DNA from: Actinomycetota bacterium
GTDB taxonomy: Bacteria > Actinomycetota > Geothermincolia > Geothermincolales > RBG-13-55-18
Reading direction: 5' to 3'
DNA length: 64,000 bases
NCBI GenBank assembly: GCA_040757835.1
Contig: JBFLWJ010000001.1
Coordinates: forward strand, 247,254-311,253
Shown: piece by piece, positions 9,756 through 18,400 of the stretch
Layout: the number at the start of each line of letters is the position of its first letter
Numbering within the stretch: the stretch's first letter is position 1
Notes under the pieces: model-generated
Database searches by the model: none
The model's input: the letters and a program-made list of their open reading frames with translations, nothing else
What the model was told of the DNA's origin: nothing
Made by a program: the position numbers and the translations under genes

Positions 9756-10694
9756 GTGACGGACGTAGCGGAGGTTCGCGAGCGGCTGCGGAAGGGGTTC
9801 GCCGGGACCATCAGGGAGATGGTCCCCCTGGCGGAGTTCACCACCTTCCGCATCGGCGGGCCCGCCTCCCTGCTGGCTGTCCCCGAGGGCCGCGAGGACC
9901 TCTCACTTCTGTTGTCGGCGGTCGGAGAATCGGGTCTGCCCCTGCTGGTGCTGGGGAGGGGGTCAAACGTACTCGTATCGGACCGCGGTTTCGACGGGGT
10001 GGTGGTGGTGGTGGGAAAAGGGCTGCAGAGGATCACCAGGAAAGGTAAATGTGAAGTTTACGTTGAGGGAGGCTGTGACCTGAACCGGCTGATAAACTGG
10101 GCCATCGAGATGGGCCTGGGGGGCCTGGAGGACCTGGCGGGGATCCCGGCGAGCGTGGGTGGAGCTGTGCGGATGAACGCAGGCGCCTGCGGCTCGACCA
10201 TCGGCCAGTCGGTCACACGGGTGGCGGTGATGGGGTTGGAGGGGTACGGGGTGAAGGTGAGAGAACTGAAGCGAAAGGACCTCGACTTCTCCTACCGGCA
10301 CAGCAATATCGCGGAAGGGCACATCGTCTTCGAAGCCGGTATTGAATTGCACGAGGCGGATGCGCACTCCCTGTACGCGCGACGTGGGGAGGTAATGGCG
10401 TGGCGGAGGGAGAACCAACCCTTGAGGCAGCCATCCGCGGGGAGCGTCTTCCGCAATCCGCCCGGGGCAGCCGCGGGCGAGCTCATCGACGGATGTGGCC
10501 TGAAGGGGACGCGCATCGGCGGGGCCATGGTCTCGGAGATGCATGCCAACTTCATCGTCAACGTCGGCGGCGCCAGGGCTGAAGACGTTTACCGCCTGAT
10601 CGTGCGCATCAAGGACGAGGTGATGCGCAGGGAAGGCGTCCAGCTGCACGAGGAGATCAGGCTGGTGGGAGAGATGGGAGAGGGTGTGGTATGA
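9756..10694 (+). CDS. murB: UDP-N-acetylenolpyruvoylglucosamine reductase MurB
   Basis: 312 residues from GTG 9756, four bases after murC. This FAD enzyme reduces UDP-GlcNAc-enolpyruvate to UDP-MurNAc with NADPH. The FAD-binding LGRGSNVLV segment and the catalytic-serine region SAGSVFRNP are present, as is a C-terminal LHEEIRLVGE containing the conserved Glu. The length fits the short type II form. The stop overlaps the ddl ATG. Confidence 0.94.
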   Translation: MTDVAEVRERLRKGFAGTIREMVPLAEFTTFRIGGPASLLAVPEGREDLSLLLSAVGESGLPLLVLGRGSNVLVSDRGFDGVVVVVGKGLQRITRKGKCEVYVEGGCDLNRLINWAIEMGLGGLEDLAGIPASVGGAVRMNAGACGSTIGQSVTRVAVMGLEGYGVKVRELKRKDLDFSYRHSNIAEGHIVFEAGIELHEADAHSLYARRGEVMAWRRENQPLRQPSAGSVFRNPPGAAAGELIDGCGLKGTRIGGAMVSEMHANFIVNVGGARAEDVYRLIVRIKDEVMRREGVQLHEEIRLVGEMGEGVV

Positions 10695-11689
10695 GTCGAG
10701 TGGCGGTGCTCAAAGGAGGGATTTCGGCGGAGAGAGAGGTCTCGCTGCGTTCGGGGGCGGCGGTGTCGAAGGCGCTCGCGGAGCTCGGCCACGAGGTCCT
10801 GGAGATCGATGTGGGCGTGGAGGTCGTCGGCCAACTGCTCGAGTTACGCGGGAAAGTCGACGCGGCCTTCGTCGTGCTGCACGGGAGCATGGGCGAGGAC
10901 GGTTCCATCCAGTCCCTGCTGGAACTGCTCGGCATCCCCTATACCGGGTCGGGGGTGGCGGCCAGCGCCGTGGCTCTCGACAAGAGCATGACCAAGCACG
11001 TCTTCCGGTCCCAGGGCATCCCGGTGGCTGACGACGTGGTTGTGACCGCAGCGGAGGTAGACGCTTCCGGGCTTGGCGAGGTGGCCAGGGGCGTATCCCT
11101 GGACCTCGGTTTCCCCTGCATCGCCAAACCGAACTGTGAGGGCTCCACCGTCGGTGCGGGCAGGGCCTACAACCGGGAGGAGCTGGAGAACGCCATCGCG
11201 GAGGCGCTGCGGTACGACGACATCGTGCTGGTGGAGCGCTATATCGAGGGCAGGGAGATGACCGTGGGCCTGCTGGGAGAGGAACCTTTGCTGCTTCCCG
11301 TCCTCGAGGTCGTGGCCAGCAAGGGTTTCTACGATTACGAATGCAAGTACACCGGGGGCATGACCGAGTACATCGTGCCCGCTCCCATCCCGGAGGAGCT
11401 GGCGCGGGAACTGCAGCGCCTCTCGCTCAGGGCCCACCGCGTCCTGGGGTGCGAGGGCTTTTCCCGCATCGACTTCATGCTCGACGATGCCGGCAGACCA
11501 TATTGCCTGGAGGTGAACACCATCCCGGGGATGACCGAGTTGAGCCTGATACCAAAGGCGGCCGCCGCGGCAGGGCTTTCTTTCAACCGGGTGGTGGAGA
11601 TGGTCCTGGACACGGCGCGGCTGAAGACCGACCGCGGCAGGAGATGTGCAGGAGACGACCAGGAGAGACGGGAAAAAGACCAGCCATGA
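10691..11689 (+). CDS. ddl: D-alanine--D-alanine ligase
   Basis: 332 residues. An ATP-grasp enzyme making D-Ala-D-Ala, the substrate of MurF. N-terminal GGISAEREVSLRSG, the EGSTVGAG loop, and the metal-binding EVNTIPGMT motif are intact. The Tyr in the family's specificity loop region (FYDYECKYTGG) is kept, consistent with D-Ala rather than D-lactate ligation. The stop overlaps the ftsQ start. Confidence 0.94.
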   Translation: MSRVAVLKGGISAEREVSLRSGAAVSKALAELGHEVLEIDVGVEVVGQLLELRGKVDAAFVVLHGSMGEDGSIQSLLELLGIPYTGSGVAASAVALDKSMTKHVFRSQGIPVADDVVVTAAEVDASGLGEVARGVSLDLGFPCIAKPNCEGSTVGAGRAYNREELENAIAEALRYDDIVLVERYIEGREMTVGLLGEEPLLLPVLEVVASKGFYDYECKYTGGMTEYIVPAPIPEELARELQRLSLRAHRVLGCEGFSRIDFMLDDAGRPYCLEVNTIPGMTELSLIPKAAAAAGLSFNRVVEMVLDTARLKTDRGRRCAGDDQERREKDQP

Positions 11690-12834
11690 GTGACAAGGTG
11701 GAGAGGACACGGGGCGCCAGGGTCAGGGCTTCACGCGCCAAGTCGCGGGTGGAGGCGAGGAAGAAGTCGAGGGCGGCATCCCGCGCCCCAGGGCGTACCG
11801 GGCGCGGCGGTGGACGCAAGTCGGCGGAGAAGGCGGTCGCGGTGGAGGCGCCGGCCGGGCAGGAGACTGCGCCGCGTTCCAAAAGCGAACGGCGGCGGGA
11901 AGTACCGCCGGCACGCACGCACGACAGAGCGCGGAAAAACCCGACGGCCACATCTCCCGAGACCGGACGCGGGAAGCGTAGGGAAAAGAAGAGCAGGCAC
12001 AGGGAGCCCGCTTCCGCGGCCGGGATGACCGCGGTTGCTCCGGGCACGGGAGCGGAAGAGGCCGTTGCGGTCCGACCACAGGCAACAGGGATGCTAGACC
12101 GCCCCCGGGGACATGGAGGCAGCGCGGCAAGGACCGCATTCCTGGGAGCGGTGCTGGTGGCCTCCCTGGCTGCCCTGCTCTGGGTCTACACCGGGACCGG
12201 GGTGCTCAATATAAAGGTGGTCGAGTTCGAGGGCAACGGGAAACTACAGCCCGATTACCTGCGCGCCCTCAGCGGTATCAACGGCGATACCCATCTGCTC
12301 AAGATGGACGTAGGGGCCGTGGAGAGCGCGCTCCTCTCCGAGCCATATATCGCCAGGGCGGATATCACCCGGCACTTTCCCAACAGCGTGAAGATAAAGA
12401 TCGTGGAACGGCGCCCCAGCGGGTATGTCCTCCAGAACGGCAGGTATGCCCTCATCGACCAGGAAGGGATGGTCCTGGAGAGCGTGGAAGCCGTGCCGCC
12501 GGGCCTTGTTGAGATAAGAGACCTCACGCTTCCGTTGCTGCTGCCTGGCCACGAGTTGAGCGGCATCGAGTTCGCATCGGTCACCTCGCTCATCGGCAGC
12601 CTGCCCCAGGCGCTACGGGACAGGACCGCGGCGGTGGGGATAGGCGGGGGCGGCGGGATGTATATCGTTGCGGACGGGACCACCGTGATCTATGGCGATG
12701 CCGAGGACTTTGCCCGTAAGAACACCATCGCCCTCATGGCCTTGAGCGTGCTGGTGCAGCGCTACGGTGCCATCGAATATCTAGACGTATCCTACCCCGA
12801 GCATCCCGTCATCAAGCCCCTCGGCAATACCTGA
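11686..12834 (+). CDS. ftsQ: Cell division protein FtsQ/DivIB with long basic N-terminal tail
   Basis: 382 residues from ATG 11686 (overlaps ddl stop). Residues 1-150 are a low-complexity Lys/Arg/Ala/Glu-rich cytoplasmic tail with no recognisable fold; one membrane segment follows (about 152-172), then a POTRA domain beginning VLNIKVVEFEGNGK and the FtsQ domain. The protein scaffolds the divisome from outside the membrane. The cytoplasmic tail is far longer than in most FtsQ proteins. It is the last gene of the coupled run; a 447-bp gap precedes ftsZ. Confidence 0.88.
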   Translation: MSDKVERTRGARVRASRAKSRVEARKKSRAASRAPGRTGRGGGRKSAEKAVAVEAPAGQETAPRSKSERRREVPPARTHDRARKNPTATSPETGRGKRREKKSRHREPASAAGMTAVAPGTGAEEAVAVRPQATGMLDRPRGHGGSAARTAFLGAVLVASLAALLWVYTGTGVLNIKVVEFEGNGKLQPDYLRALSGINGDTHLLKMDVGAVESALLSEPYIARADITRHFPNSVKIKIVERRPSGYVLQNGRYALIDQEGMVLESVEAVPPGLVEIRDLTLPLLLPGHELSGIEFASVTSLIGSLPQALRDRTAAVGIGGGGGMYIVADGTTVIYGDAEDFARKNTIALMALSVLVQRYGAIEYLDVSYPEHPVIKPLGNT

Positions 12835-13281
12835 GCCCGTCACTTTAAAGCACGCCCGTTTCAGCCGATATACATCGAGACTTAACATTTAGGCTATTTT
12901 ACAAGTATAATGTTACCGTTAAGGTATAATAATCCAGGAGACGCCCGGGAGAGCTGGGTGGGCCGGGAAAGGAAGCACGGGCGGCAACGTGAAGGGCGCT
13001 ACGCATAGATGGAGCTTAAAGGCCCTTTGTTGCGGGGCAAAGAGATTGGCTGGCACGAGATTGGCGGAGGGTCGAATCGAGCAGACCGCCGGACTGGAAA
13101 AAGTATGAAGAAAGGCCGGCGGCGGGAAGGAGTTGAAGAGACGCTTGTCGTAGATTAGAGAGGATGTATGGCGGGGATCCATCCCGTACTGGAAATAGAA
13201 GAGTTTAAAGTATTGGTTTAGACTTTGAAAACGCGCCTCACGGGTTTTGCGAAGGGGCAATGGATAAAGGAGGGACTGGAA
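12835..13281 (+). other. Intergenic region and long leader of ftsZ
   Basis: 447 bases without a convincing gene. It holds the ftsZ promoter, then about 360 transcribed bases before the ftsZ start. Several local inverted repeats are visible, for example CTTTG...CAAAG around 13023-13040, GGCGG...CCGCC around 13063-13090, and GGGAT-CC-ATCCC around 13175. I compared it by eye with RNase P RNA, tmRNA and common riboswitch cores and found no match. Confidence 0.5.
12882..12911 (+). promoter_or_regulatory. Putative sigma-A-type promoter of ftsZ
   Basis: TTAACA at 12882-12887 and a perfect TATAAT at 12906-12911 are separated by 18 bases in an AT-rich island within otherwise GC-rich DNA. A second TATAAT at 12925-12930 lacks a good -35 box. 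This would allow ftsZ to be expressed independently of the upstream mur genes. Confidence 0.6.
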
Positions 13282-14343
13282 ATGCCGGAGACCGCAACCA
13301 ATTACCTGGCGGTAATCAAGGTGGTCGGTGTGGGGGGTGGCGGGACCAACGCCATCAACCGCATGATCGATGCCGGGCTCAAGGGAGTGGAGTTCGTGGC
13401 AATCAACACCGACGCACAAGCCCTCCTCATGTCCGACGCCGATGTCAAGGTGTATATCGGCGGCAACATCACCCGCGGGTTGGGGGCAGGCTCCAACCCG
13501 GAGGTCGGTGAGCAAGCGGCGCTGGAGAACAAAGAGGCGGTGTCGGAGTCCATCAAGGGCGCGGACATGGTCTTCATCACCGCGGGTAAGGGGGGCGGCA
13601 CCGGGACGGGGGCATCTCCCATCGTAGCGGAGATCGCCAAGGAACAGGGAGCCCTGACCATCGGCGTGGTGACCCGCCCGTTCTCATTCGAGGGCCGCAA
13701 GAGGGCACAGCAGGCGGAGGCGGGGATTGAAAAACTCAAGGACAAGGTGGACACGCTGATCATCATCCCCAACGACCGTCTCCTGGAGGTCGCGGAGCAG
13801 AAGACCTCGATCCTCAACGCCTTCCGTATGGCCGACGACATCCTGCGCCAGGGCGTGCAGGGCATCACCGACCTCATCACCGTGCCGGGTCTGATCAACC
13901 TGGACTTCGCTGACGTAAGGACGATCATGTCCAACGCGGGTTCGGCGCTCATGGGCATCGGCGTGGGCACCGGAGAGAACCGCGCCTCGGAGGCGGCCCG
14001 CGCGGCCATCTCGAGCCCGCTGCTCGAGGCCTCCATCGAGGGGGCCAAGGGGATCCTGCTCAACATCTCGGGCGGGACGGACCTGGGCCTCTTCGAGGTC
14101 AACGAGGCGGCGGAGATCATCGCCAGCGTTGCGGACCCCGACGCGAACATCATCTTCGGCGCGGTGATCGACGATTCGCTGGGTGATGAGCTCAAGGTGA
14201 CGGTGATCGCCACCGGGTTCGAGTTCGGCACCATCCCGCAACAGCCGGGACGCCGGCCCACGAGGACGGAGGCACCACCCGAGAAGACCATGGTCTTCGA
14301 GTCCGAGGAGCTGGACATCCCGGTATTCCTGCGCAACAAGTAG
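13282..14343 (+). CDS. ftsZ: Cell division protein FtsZ
   Basis: 353 residues from ATG 13282, nine bases after AAAGGAGG; an in-frame TTG at 13225 is not supported by a binding site. The tubulin-like GTPase forms the Z ring. [14 protein letters not shown], the tubulin signature GGGTGTG, the T7 loop NLDFADV and the extreme C-terminal peptide IPVFLRNK, which binds FtsA/SepF-type anchors, are all present. The variable linker is short, so the protein is compact compared with most actinobacterial FtsZ. Confidence 0.97.
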   Translation: MPETATNYLAVIKVVGVGGGGTNAINRMIDAGLKGVEFVAINTDAQALLMSDADVKVYIGGNITRGLGAGSNPEVGEQAALENKEAVSESIKGADMVFITAGKGGGTGTGASPIVAEIAKEQGALTIGVVTRPFSFEGRKRAQQAEAGIEKLKDKVDTLIIIPNDRLLEVAEQKTSILNAFRMADDILRQGVQGITDLITVPGLINLDFADVRTIMSNAGSALMGIGVGTGENRASEAARAAISSPLLEASIEGAKGILLNISGGTDLGLFEVNEAAEIIASVADPDANIIFGAVIDDSLGDELKVTVIATGFEFGTIPQQPGRRPTRTEAPPEKTMVFESEELDIPVFLRNK

Positions 14344-14411
14344 ACGATCCCGGGCGCGGGTAGCCGGCCACCCCTTCAACCGGTCCAGCACCGGATAAGC
14401 GTCGTGCGTGA

Positions 14412-14436
14412 GGCGGCCACAGGCCGCCTTTTATTT
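14412..14436 (+). terminator. Rho-independent terminator after ftsZ
   Basis: GGCGGCC-ACA-GGCCGCC (perfect 7-bp stem, 3-base loop) followed by TTTTATTT. It ends the ftsZ transcript 69 bases after the stop codon. Confidence 0.9.
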
Positions 14437-14443
14437 ACGGTGG

Positions 14444-14480
14444 GTCAGCGCTGTGAAGTTTCCGAGGGTCACGGCCTGAC
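14444..14480 (+). repeat. Tandem hairpin element, locus A copy 1 (diverged)
   Basis: Outer stem GTCAG (14444-14448) with CTGAC (14476-14480) encloses an imperfect inner stem GCTGTGA/TCACGGC. It is followed by a GGGAAG box, as is copy 1 in the obgE leader, and then by copy 2. It lies between the ftsZ terminator and the radical SAM gene. Confidence 0.5.
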
Positions 14481-14503
14481 GTCCGGGAAGCATTAAAAGA
14501 CGG

Positions 14504-14550
14504 GTATCAGGCCGGGCCGATAGGAACCGGCCCGGCGGCTGACACGCCGG
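14504..14550 (+). promoter_or_regulatory. Conserved two-stem hairpin element, locus A copy 2, in leader of the radical SAM gene
   Basis: Outer stem GTATCAG (14504-14510) with CTGACAC (14539-14545), perfect 8-bp inner stem GCCGGGCC/GGCCCGGC (14511-14518 / 14529-14536), 10-base loop, 2-base linker, then GCCGG. The same architecture, with compensating base changes, occurs at 22394-22440 before obgE. It ends 20 bases before the TTG start at 14570. Function unknown: structured regulatory RNA or intergenic palindromic repeat. Confidence 0.6.
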
Positions 14551-14569
14551 TGAACGATGGAGGAGAGGT

Positions 14570-16423
14570 TTGATAAGGGAGACGGAAGGTTTCCTCGGGG
14601 AGGAGCTGGCGGGGGTCACCCGCCCGGGACGATATCTGGGAATCGAGGTGAACGCCTACCGCAAGCCGTTCGGCAGCGCCGCGGTCACGTGCGCCCTCGT
14701 CTATCCGGACGCCTACGAGATAGGCATGTCCCATCTCGGGCTCTCCATCCTATACGAGGAGATCAATGAGAGGGAAGACGCCATGGCGGACCGCGCCTAC
14801 CTCCCCTGGGTGGACATGCAGGAGGCCATGGAGCGCCGGGGCGCCGTGCTATACGGGCTCGAGAGCCGCGTCCCCCTGGCGGAGTTCGACATCCTGGGCA
14901 TCACCCTCCAGCACGAGCTGACCTTCGCCAACGTGGTCAGGGTCCTTGGCCTGGCGGGTATGGCCGCGCTCGCGGCGGAGCGCGGCGAAGACGCCCCCCT
15001 GGTGGTGGGGGGAGGACCGGGGGCCTATAACCCTGAGCCCGTGGCGGGACTCTTCGACATCATCGTGCTCGGCGAGGGAGAGGAGATCATCCACGAGCTC
15101 ATAGACCTCGTGAAGGACTGGAAGAAAAAGGGTGGGGGAAGCCGAGAGGGACTGGTGCGGGAGTGCGCCGCCTTACCCGGCGTCTATGTTCCTTCCCTCT
15201 ACAACGTGAGCTACCTGGCGAGCGGCGAGATCGCCGCGGTGGAGCCCGTACCCGGCGCGCCCTTTCCCGTGCGCAAGCGCCTGCTCGCGGACCTCGCATC
15301 CAGGCGTCTGCCCAGGCGCCCGGTGATCCCGCTGGTGGAGCCGGTGCACGACCGCTGCAGCCTGGAGGTGTTCCGGGGATGCACGCGGGGATGCCGGTTC
15401 TGCCAGGCTGGGATGGTCTACCGTCCGGTGCGCGAGAGACCGGAGGAGATGCTCTACGACTGGGCCTGGGAGCTGGTGCGCAACACTGGCTGTGACGAGA
15501 TCTCTCTCTCCTCGCTCAACAGCGCCGACTACAGCCGCATCCTCGCCCTGGCCAAGCGGCTCTCCGACGAGATGGAGAGGAAGCACGTTGCCGTCTCGTT
15601 GCCCTCACTGCGTACGGACACCTTCTCGGTGGAGCTGGCGGCGCGGCTCAGGCGCGTCAAGCGCACCGGGCTCACCTTCGCCCCGGAGGCCGCCTCGCCC
15701 CGCCTGCGCGCGAGCATGAACAAGGGGGTCTCGGATGAGGACCTGCTGGCGGCGGTCGCCGCCGCGTACCGCGAGGGATGGAGGAAGGTCAAACTCTACT
15801 TCATGGTGGGTCTCCCGGGGGAGAGCGAAGATGACGTGGAAGAGATCTGTGTCCTGGTGAGGCGCATCATGCGCGAGGGGGACGGTGGGGGACCGGCCCG
15901 GGGCCTGCGCCTGGCGGTGAGCGTCTCCACTTTCGTCCCCAAGGCGCATACACCGCTGCAGTGGGCGCGCCAGATGTCGCTGCCCGAGATAGCCCGCCGC
16001 CACTTCCTGCTCAGAGATGGACTGCACATAAAAGGGGTCACCCTGAGGTGGCACATGCGGGAGATGAGCTACCTGGAGGGGGTACTGGCGCGGGGCGACC
16101 GCAGGCTCCTGCCGGCGGTGATGGCCGCTTCGCGCGAAGGGTGCCTGGACAGCTGGAGCGAGTTCTTCTCGTGGGAGCGCTGGCAGAGGGCCATGGCCGC
16201 GTCCGGGGTAGACGCGGCCTGGTACACGGAGAGGGAGCGCCCGCGCTCCGAAGTACTGCCGTGGGACCACCTGCATGCCGGGGTGGACAGGGATTTCCTC
16301 TGGGAAGAGTACGAGAAGGCCCGCCGGGGAGAGGAGACGCCCGACTGCCGCACGGCGGAATGCGGCGACTGCGGGGCCTGCTCCGAACCGGGAACACGAG
16401 TACGTCTGGCGGGGGGTGAGTGA
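14570..16423 (+). CDS. TIGR03960-family B12-binding-domain radical SAM protein
   Basis: 617 residues from TTG 14570, preceded by GGAGGAGAGG. An N-terminal cobalamin-binding-like region is followed by the radical SAM [4Fe-4S] motif CTRGCRFCQ (C-x3-C-x2-C, residues ~270-278) and a Cys-rich C-terminus (CRTAECGDCGAC). The family is widespread in Actinobacteria and Firmicutes, always beside a TIGR03936 protein and usually ahead of RNase E/G and L21; its reaction is not established to my knowledge. The pair here overlaps by four bases, so the two proteins probably work together. Confidence 0.85.
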   Translation: MIRETEGFLGEELAGVTRPGRYLGIEVNAYRKPFGSAAVTCALVYPDAYEIGMSHLGLSILYEEINEREDAMADRAYLPWVDMQEAMERRGAVLYGLESRVPLAEFDILGITLQHELTFANVVRVLGLAGMAALAAERGEDAPLVVGGGPGAYNPEPVAGLFDIIVLGEGEEIIHELIDLVKDWKKKGGGSREGLVRECAALPGVYVPSLYNVSYLASGEIAAVEPVPGAPFPVRKRLLADLASRRLPRRPVIPLVEPVHDRCSLEVFRGCTRGCRFCQAGMVYRPVRERPEEMLYDWAWELVRNTGCDEISLSSLNSADYSRILALAKRLSDEMERKHVAVSLPSLRTDTFSVELAARLRRVKRTGLTFAPEAASPRLRASMNKGVSDEDLLAAVAAAYREGWRKVKLYFMVGLPGESEDDVEEICVLVRRIMREGDGGGPARGLRLAVSVSTFVPKAHTPLQWARQMSLPEIARRHFLLRDGLHIKGVTLRWHMREMSYLEGVLARGDRRLLPAVMAASREGCLDSWSEFFSWERWQRAMAASGVDAAWYTERERPRSEVLPWDHLHAGVDRDFLWEEYEKARRGEETPDCRTAECGDCGACSEPGTRVRLAGGE

Positions 16424-17022
16424 GTGTGAGGAGGCTGCTCCTGAAATATCGCAAGCAGGACGGTGCGGCACTCCTTTCCCACCGCGAGGCGATGCGCGCC
16501 ATGGAGATGGCGCTGCGGCGGTGCGAGCTGCCCATGGTGTTCAGCGAGGGCTTCAGCCCGCGGCCGCGCATGAGTTTCTCGCCCGCCCTGCCCCTGGGGG
16601 TGGCCGCGGAGGCGGAGTACCTCGAGGTGGCCGTGGACGGTGAGGTTGACACGGACGAAGTGGCCGGCAAGATCAACCGCTTCCTGCCGCAGGGGCTTTA
16701 CGTGAGCGAGGTGCAGCTGCTCGCCCCGAACATGCCCAAGCTCTCCCGCTGGGCACGCTACGGCCTGTTCCGTCTGGAGGGAGAGGGAGGGACGTCCTAT
16801 CTCTTGCTGGCGTTGGCCGGAGAGAACCAGGGTAGACTGAAAGACGCCGTGCGCGCTCTGGCGGAGCAGCGCGGGGAGGCGGCTGGGCGCTATGCGGTGA
16901 CCAGGGCAGGTCTATACGCTTCGCCGGAAGAAGTATTTGAGGACACGCGGGAGAGGGTCTTTTTCTACGATGGCTCGAAGGGGCGGCTGAAAGAGATACC
17001 GGATGAAGGCCGTACGCCGTGA
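16420..17022 (+). CDS. TIGR03936 / DUF2344 radical-SAM-linked protein
   Basis: 200 residues. GTG 16420 overlaps the preceding stop; GTG 16426 is also possible. Begins MSVRRLLLKYRKQDGAALLSHRE and includes FSEGFSPRPRMSFSPALPLG, characteristic of the family that accompanies TIGR03960 proteins. No catalytic residues are obvious. The role may be as a binding partner of the radical SAM enzyme; that is inference from constant linkage. Confidence 0.82.
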   Translation: MSVRRLLLKYRKQDGAALLSHREAMRAMEMALRRCELPMVFSEGFSPRPRMSFSPALPLGVAAEAEYLEVAVDGEVDTDEVAGKINRFLPQGLYVSEVQLLAPNMPKLSRWARYGLFRLEGEGGTSYLLLALAGENQGRLKDAVRALAEQRGEAAGRYAVTRAGLYASPEEVFEDTRERVFFYDGSKGRLKEIPDEGRTP

Positions 17023-17104
17023 GGGCTGCCGGATGGCGCGCCCGCAGTGCGCGGCCTGGATATTTGAGGAAAGGACAGGGGAGAGGATCCCCGGGTGAAC
17101 GAGA

Positions 17105-18385
17105 TTGAGTAGCAGGAGAAGAGGACATCGCAGGCCGGCGAAACCGCCTGACCCCCGCAAGGAGATAGTGGTAGCGAGCTATCAAAAGGAGACGCGGGTG
17201 GCGGTGCTCGAAGACGGGGCGCTGCAGGAGATCTTCGTGAGCCATGAGGACCGCCGCTCCATAGTGGGGGACATCTACAAGGGCAGGGTCCAGAACGTCC
17301 TGCCGGGCATGGAGGCGGCTTTCGTGGACATCGGGCACAACCGCAATGCCCTGCTCTACGTGGGGGACATCTTCGTGGACGGCCCGCGGCAGCGGGAGCG
17401 CCAGGACATCACCAAGATACTCAAGCAGGGCCAGGAGATCGTGGTGCAGGTGACCAAGGACCCCATGGGCAGCAAGGGGGCCCGCCTGACTACCTACATA
17501 TCCCTGGCGGGCAGGTACCTGGTGCTGCTGCCGCAGGTGACCACGGTGGGCATCTCCCACAAGCTCGGCGAGGAGGAGAGGGCGCGGCTGCGCAAAGTGG
17601 TCGAGGAGGTACGCCCCAAGGACGTCGGCATCATAGTGCGCACCGTGGCCCGGGACGCCGAAGCGGCGGAACTGAGGAAGAGCCTTACCTACCTGAACAA
17701 GGTGTGGAGACAGGTACACCGCGCCGCCGAAAAGAAACGCGCCCCGGCCATGCTCTACCAGGAGCCGGAACTGGAGCTCAAGGTGGTGAGGGACCTCATG
17801 GATGCGAGCTTCGACCGTATCCTGGTCGATTCGCACCGCTCCTTCCGGCGCATCAAGCATTACCTCAGGCTGGTCGCCCCGGAGCTGGCGGAGCGCGTGG
17901 TGCGTTATGCGGACGAGAAACCGGTATTCGAGGCGCTGGATATCAACCGCCAGATCGTAGACGCGTTGAGCCGCAGCGTGCCCCTGCCCTCCGGCGGTTC
18001 CATCGTCATCGATTCCACCGAGGCCCTTACGGCCATCGATGTCAACACCGGCAGGTATGTGGGCAACAAGTCCCTGGAGGAGACCGTCCTGCGCACCAAC
18101 ATCGAGGCGGTCACGGAGGTGGTGCGACAACTGAGGCTGCGCGACATCGGGGGCATCATAGTCATCGACTTCATAGACATGAACGAGGCCAAGAACCGCC
18201 GCGCCGTGCTCAAGGCGCTCAACCAGGAACTGGAAAAGGACCGCACCAAGACCTACGTGGTCGAGCTCACCAGGCTCGGCCTGGTCGAGATGACCCGCAA
18301 GAACGTCTCCGAAGGCCTCATCGAGGCCTTCGGGGAGAAATGCCCCACGTGCCACGGGCGCGGCATAGTCTTCCGGGAACCGTGA
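17105..18385 (+). CDS. rng: Ribonuclease E/G family protein
   Basis: 426 residues from TTG 17105; GTG 17168 (after AAGGAG) would remove a 21-residue basic extension. An S1-like RNA-binding domain lies at about residues 35-130. The Mg-binding aspartates are seen in IDVNTGRYVGNKS and IVIDFIDMNEAKN, and the Zn-link is CPTCHGRG near the C-terminus. It cleaves single-stranded RNA in mRNA turnover and rRNA 5' processing. The short form without the RNase E C-terminal scaffold suggests Rng-like size. It lies between the radical SAM pair and the rplU region, the usual context. Confidence 0.88.
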   Translation: MSSRRRGHRRPAKPPDPRKEIVVASYQKETRVAVLEDGALQEIFVSHEDRRSIVGDIYKGRVQNVLPGMEAAFVDIGHNRNALLYVGDIFVDGPRQRERQDITKILKQGQEIVVQVTKDPMGSKGARLTTYISLAGRYLVLLPQVTTVGISHKLGEEERARLRKVVEEVRPKDVGIIVRTVARDAEAAELRKSLTYLNKVWRQVHRAAEKKRAPAMLYQEPELELKVVRDLMDASFDRILVDSHRSFRRIKHYLRLVAPELAERVVRYADEKPVFEALDINRQIVDALSRSVPLPSGGSIVIDSTEALTAIDVNTGRYVGNKSLEETVLRTNIEAVTEVVRQLRLRDIGGIIVIDFIDMNEAKNRRAVLKALNQELEKDRTKTYVVELTRLGLVEMTRKNVSEGLIEAFGEKCPTCHGRGIVFREP

Positions 18386-18400
18386 GCGGAGGAGGCCCAC

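Noticed and set aside
12912-13281. RNase P RNA, tmRNA or a known riboswitch in the ftsZ leader
   Set aside because: Their conserved cores (for example the RNase P GAGGAAAGUC block) are not found by eye.
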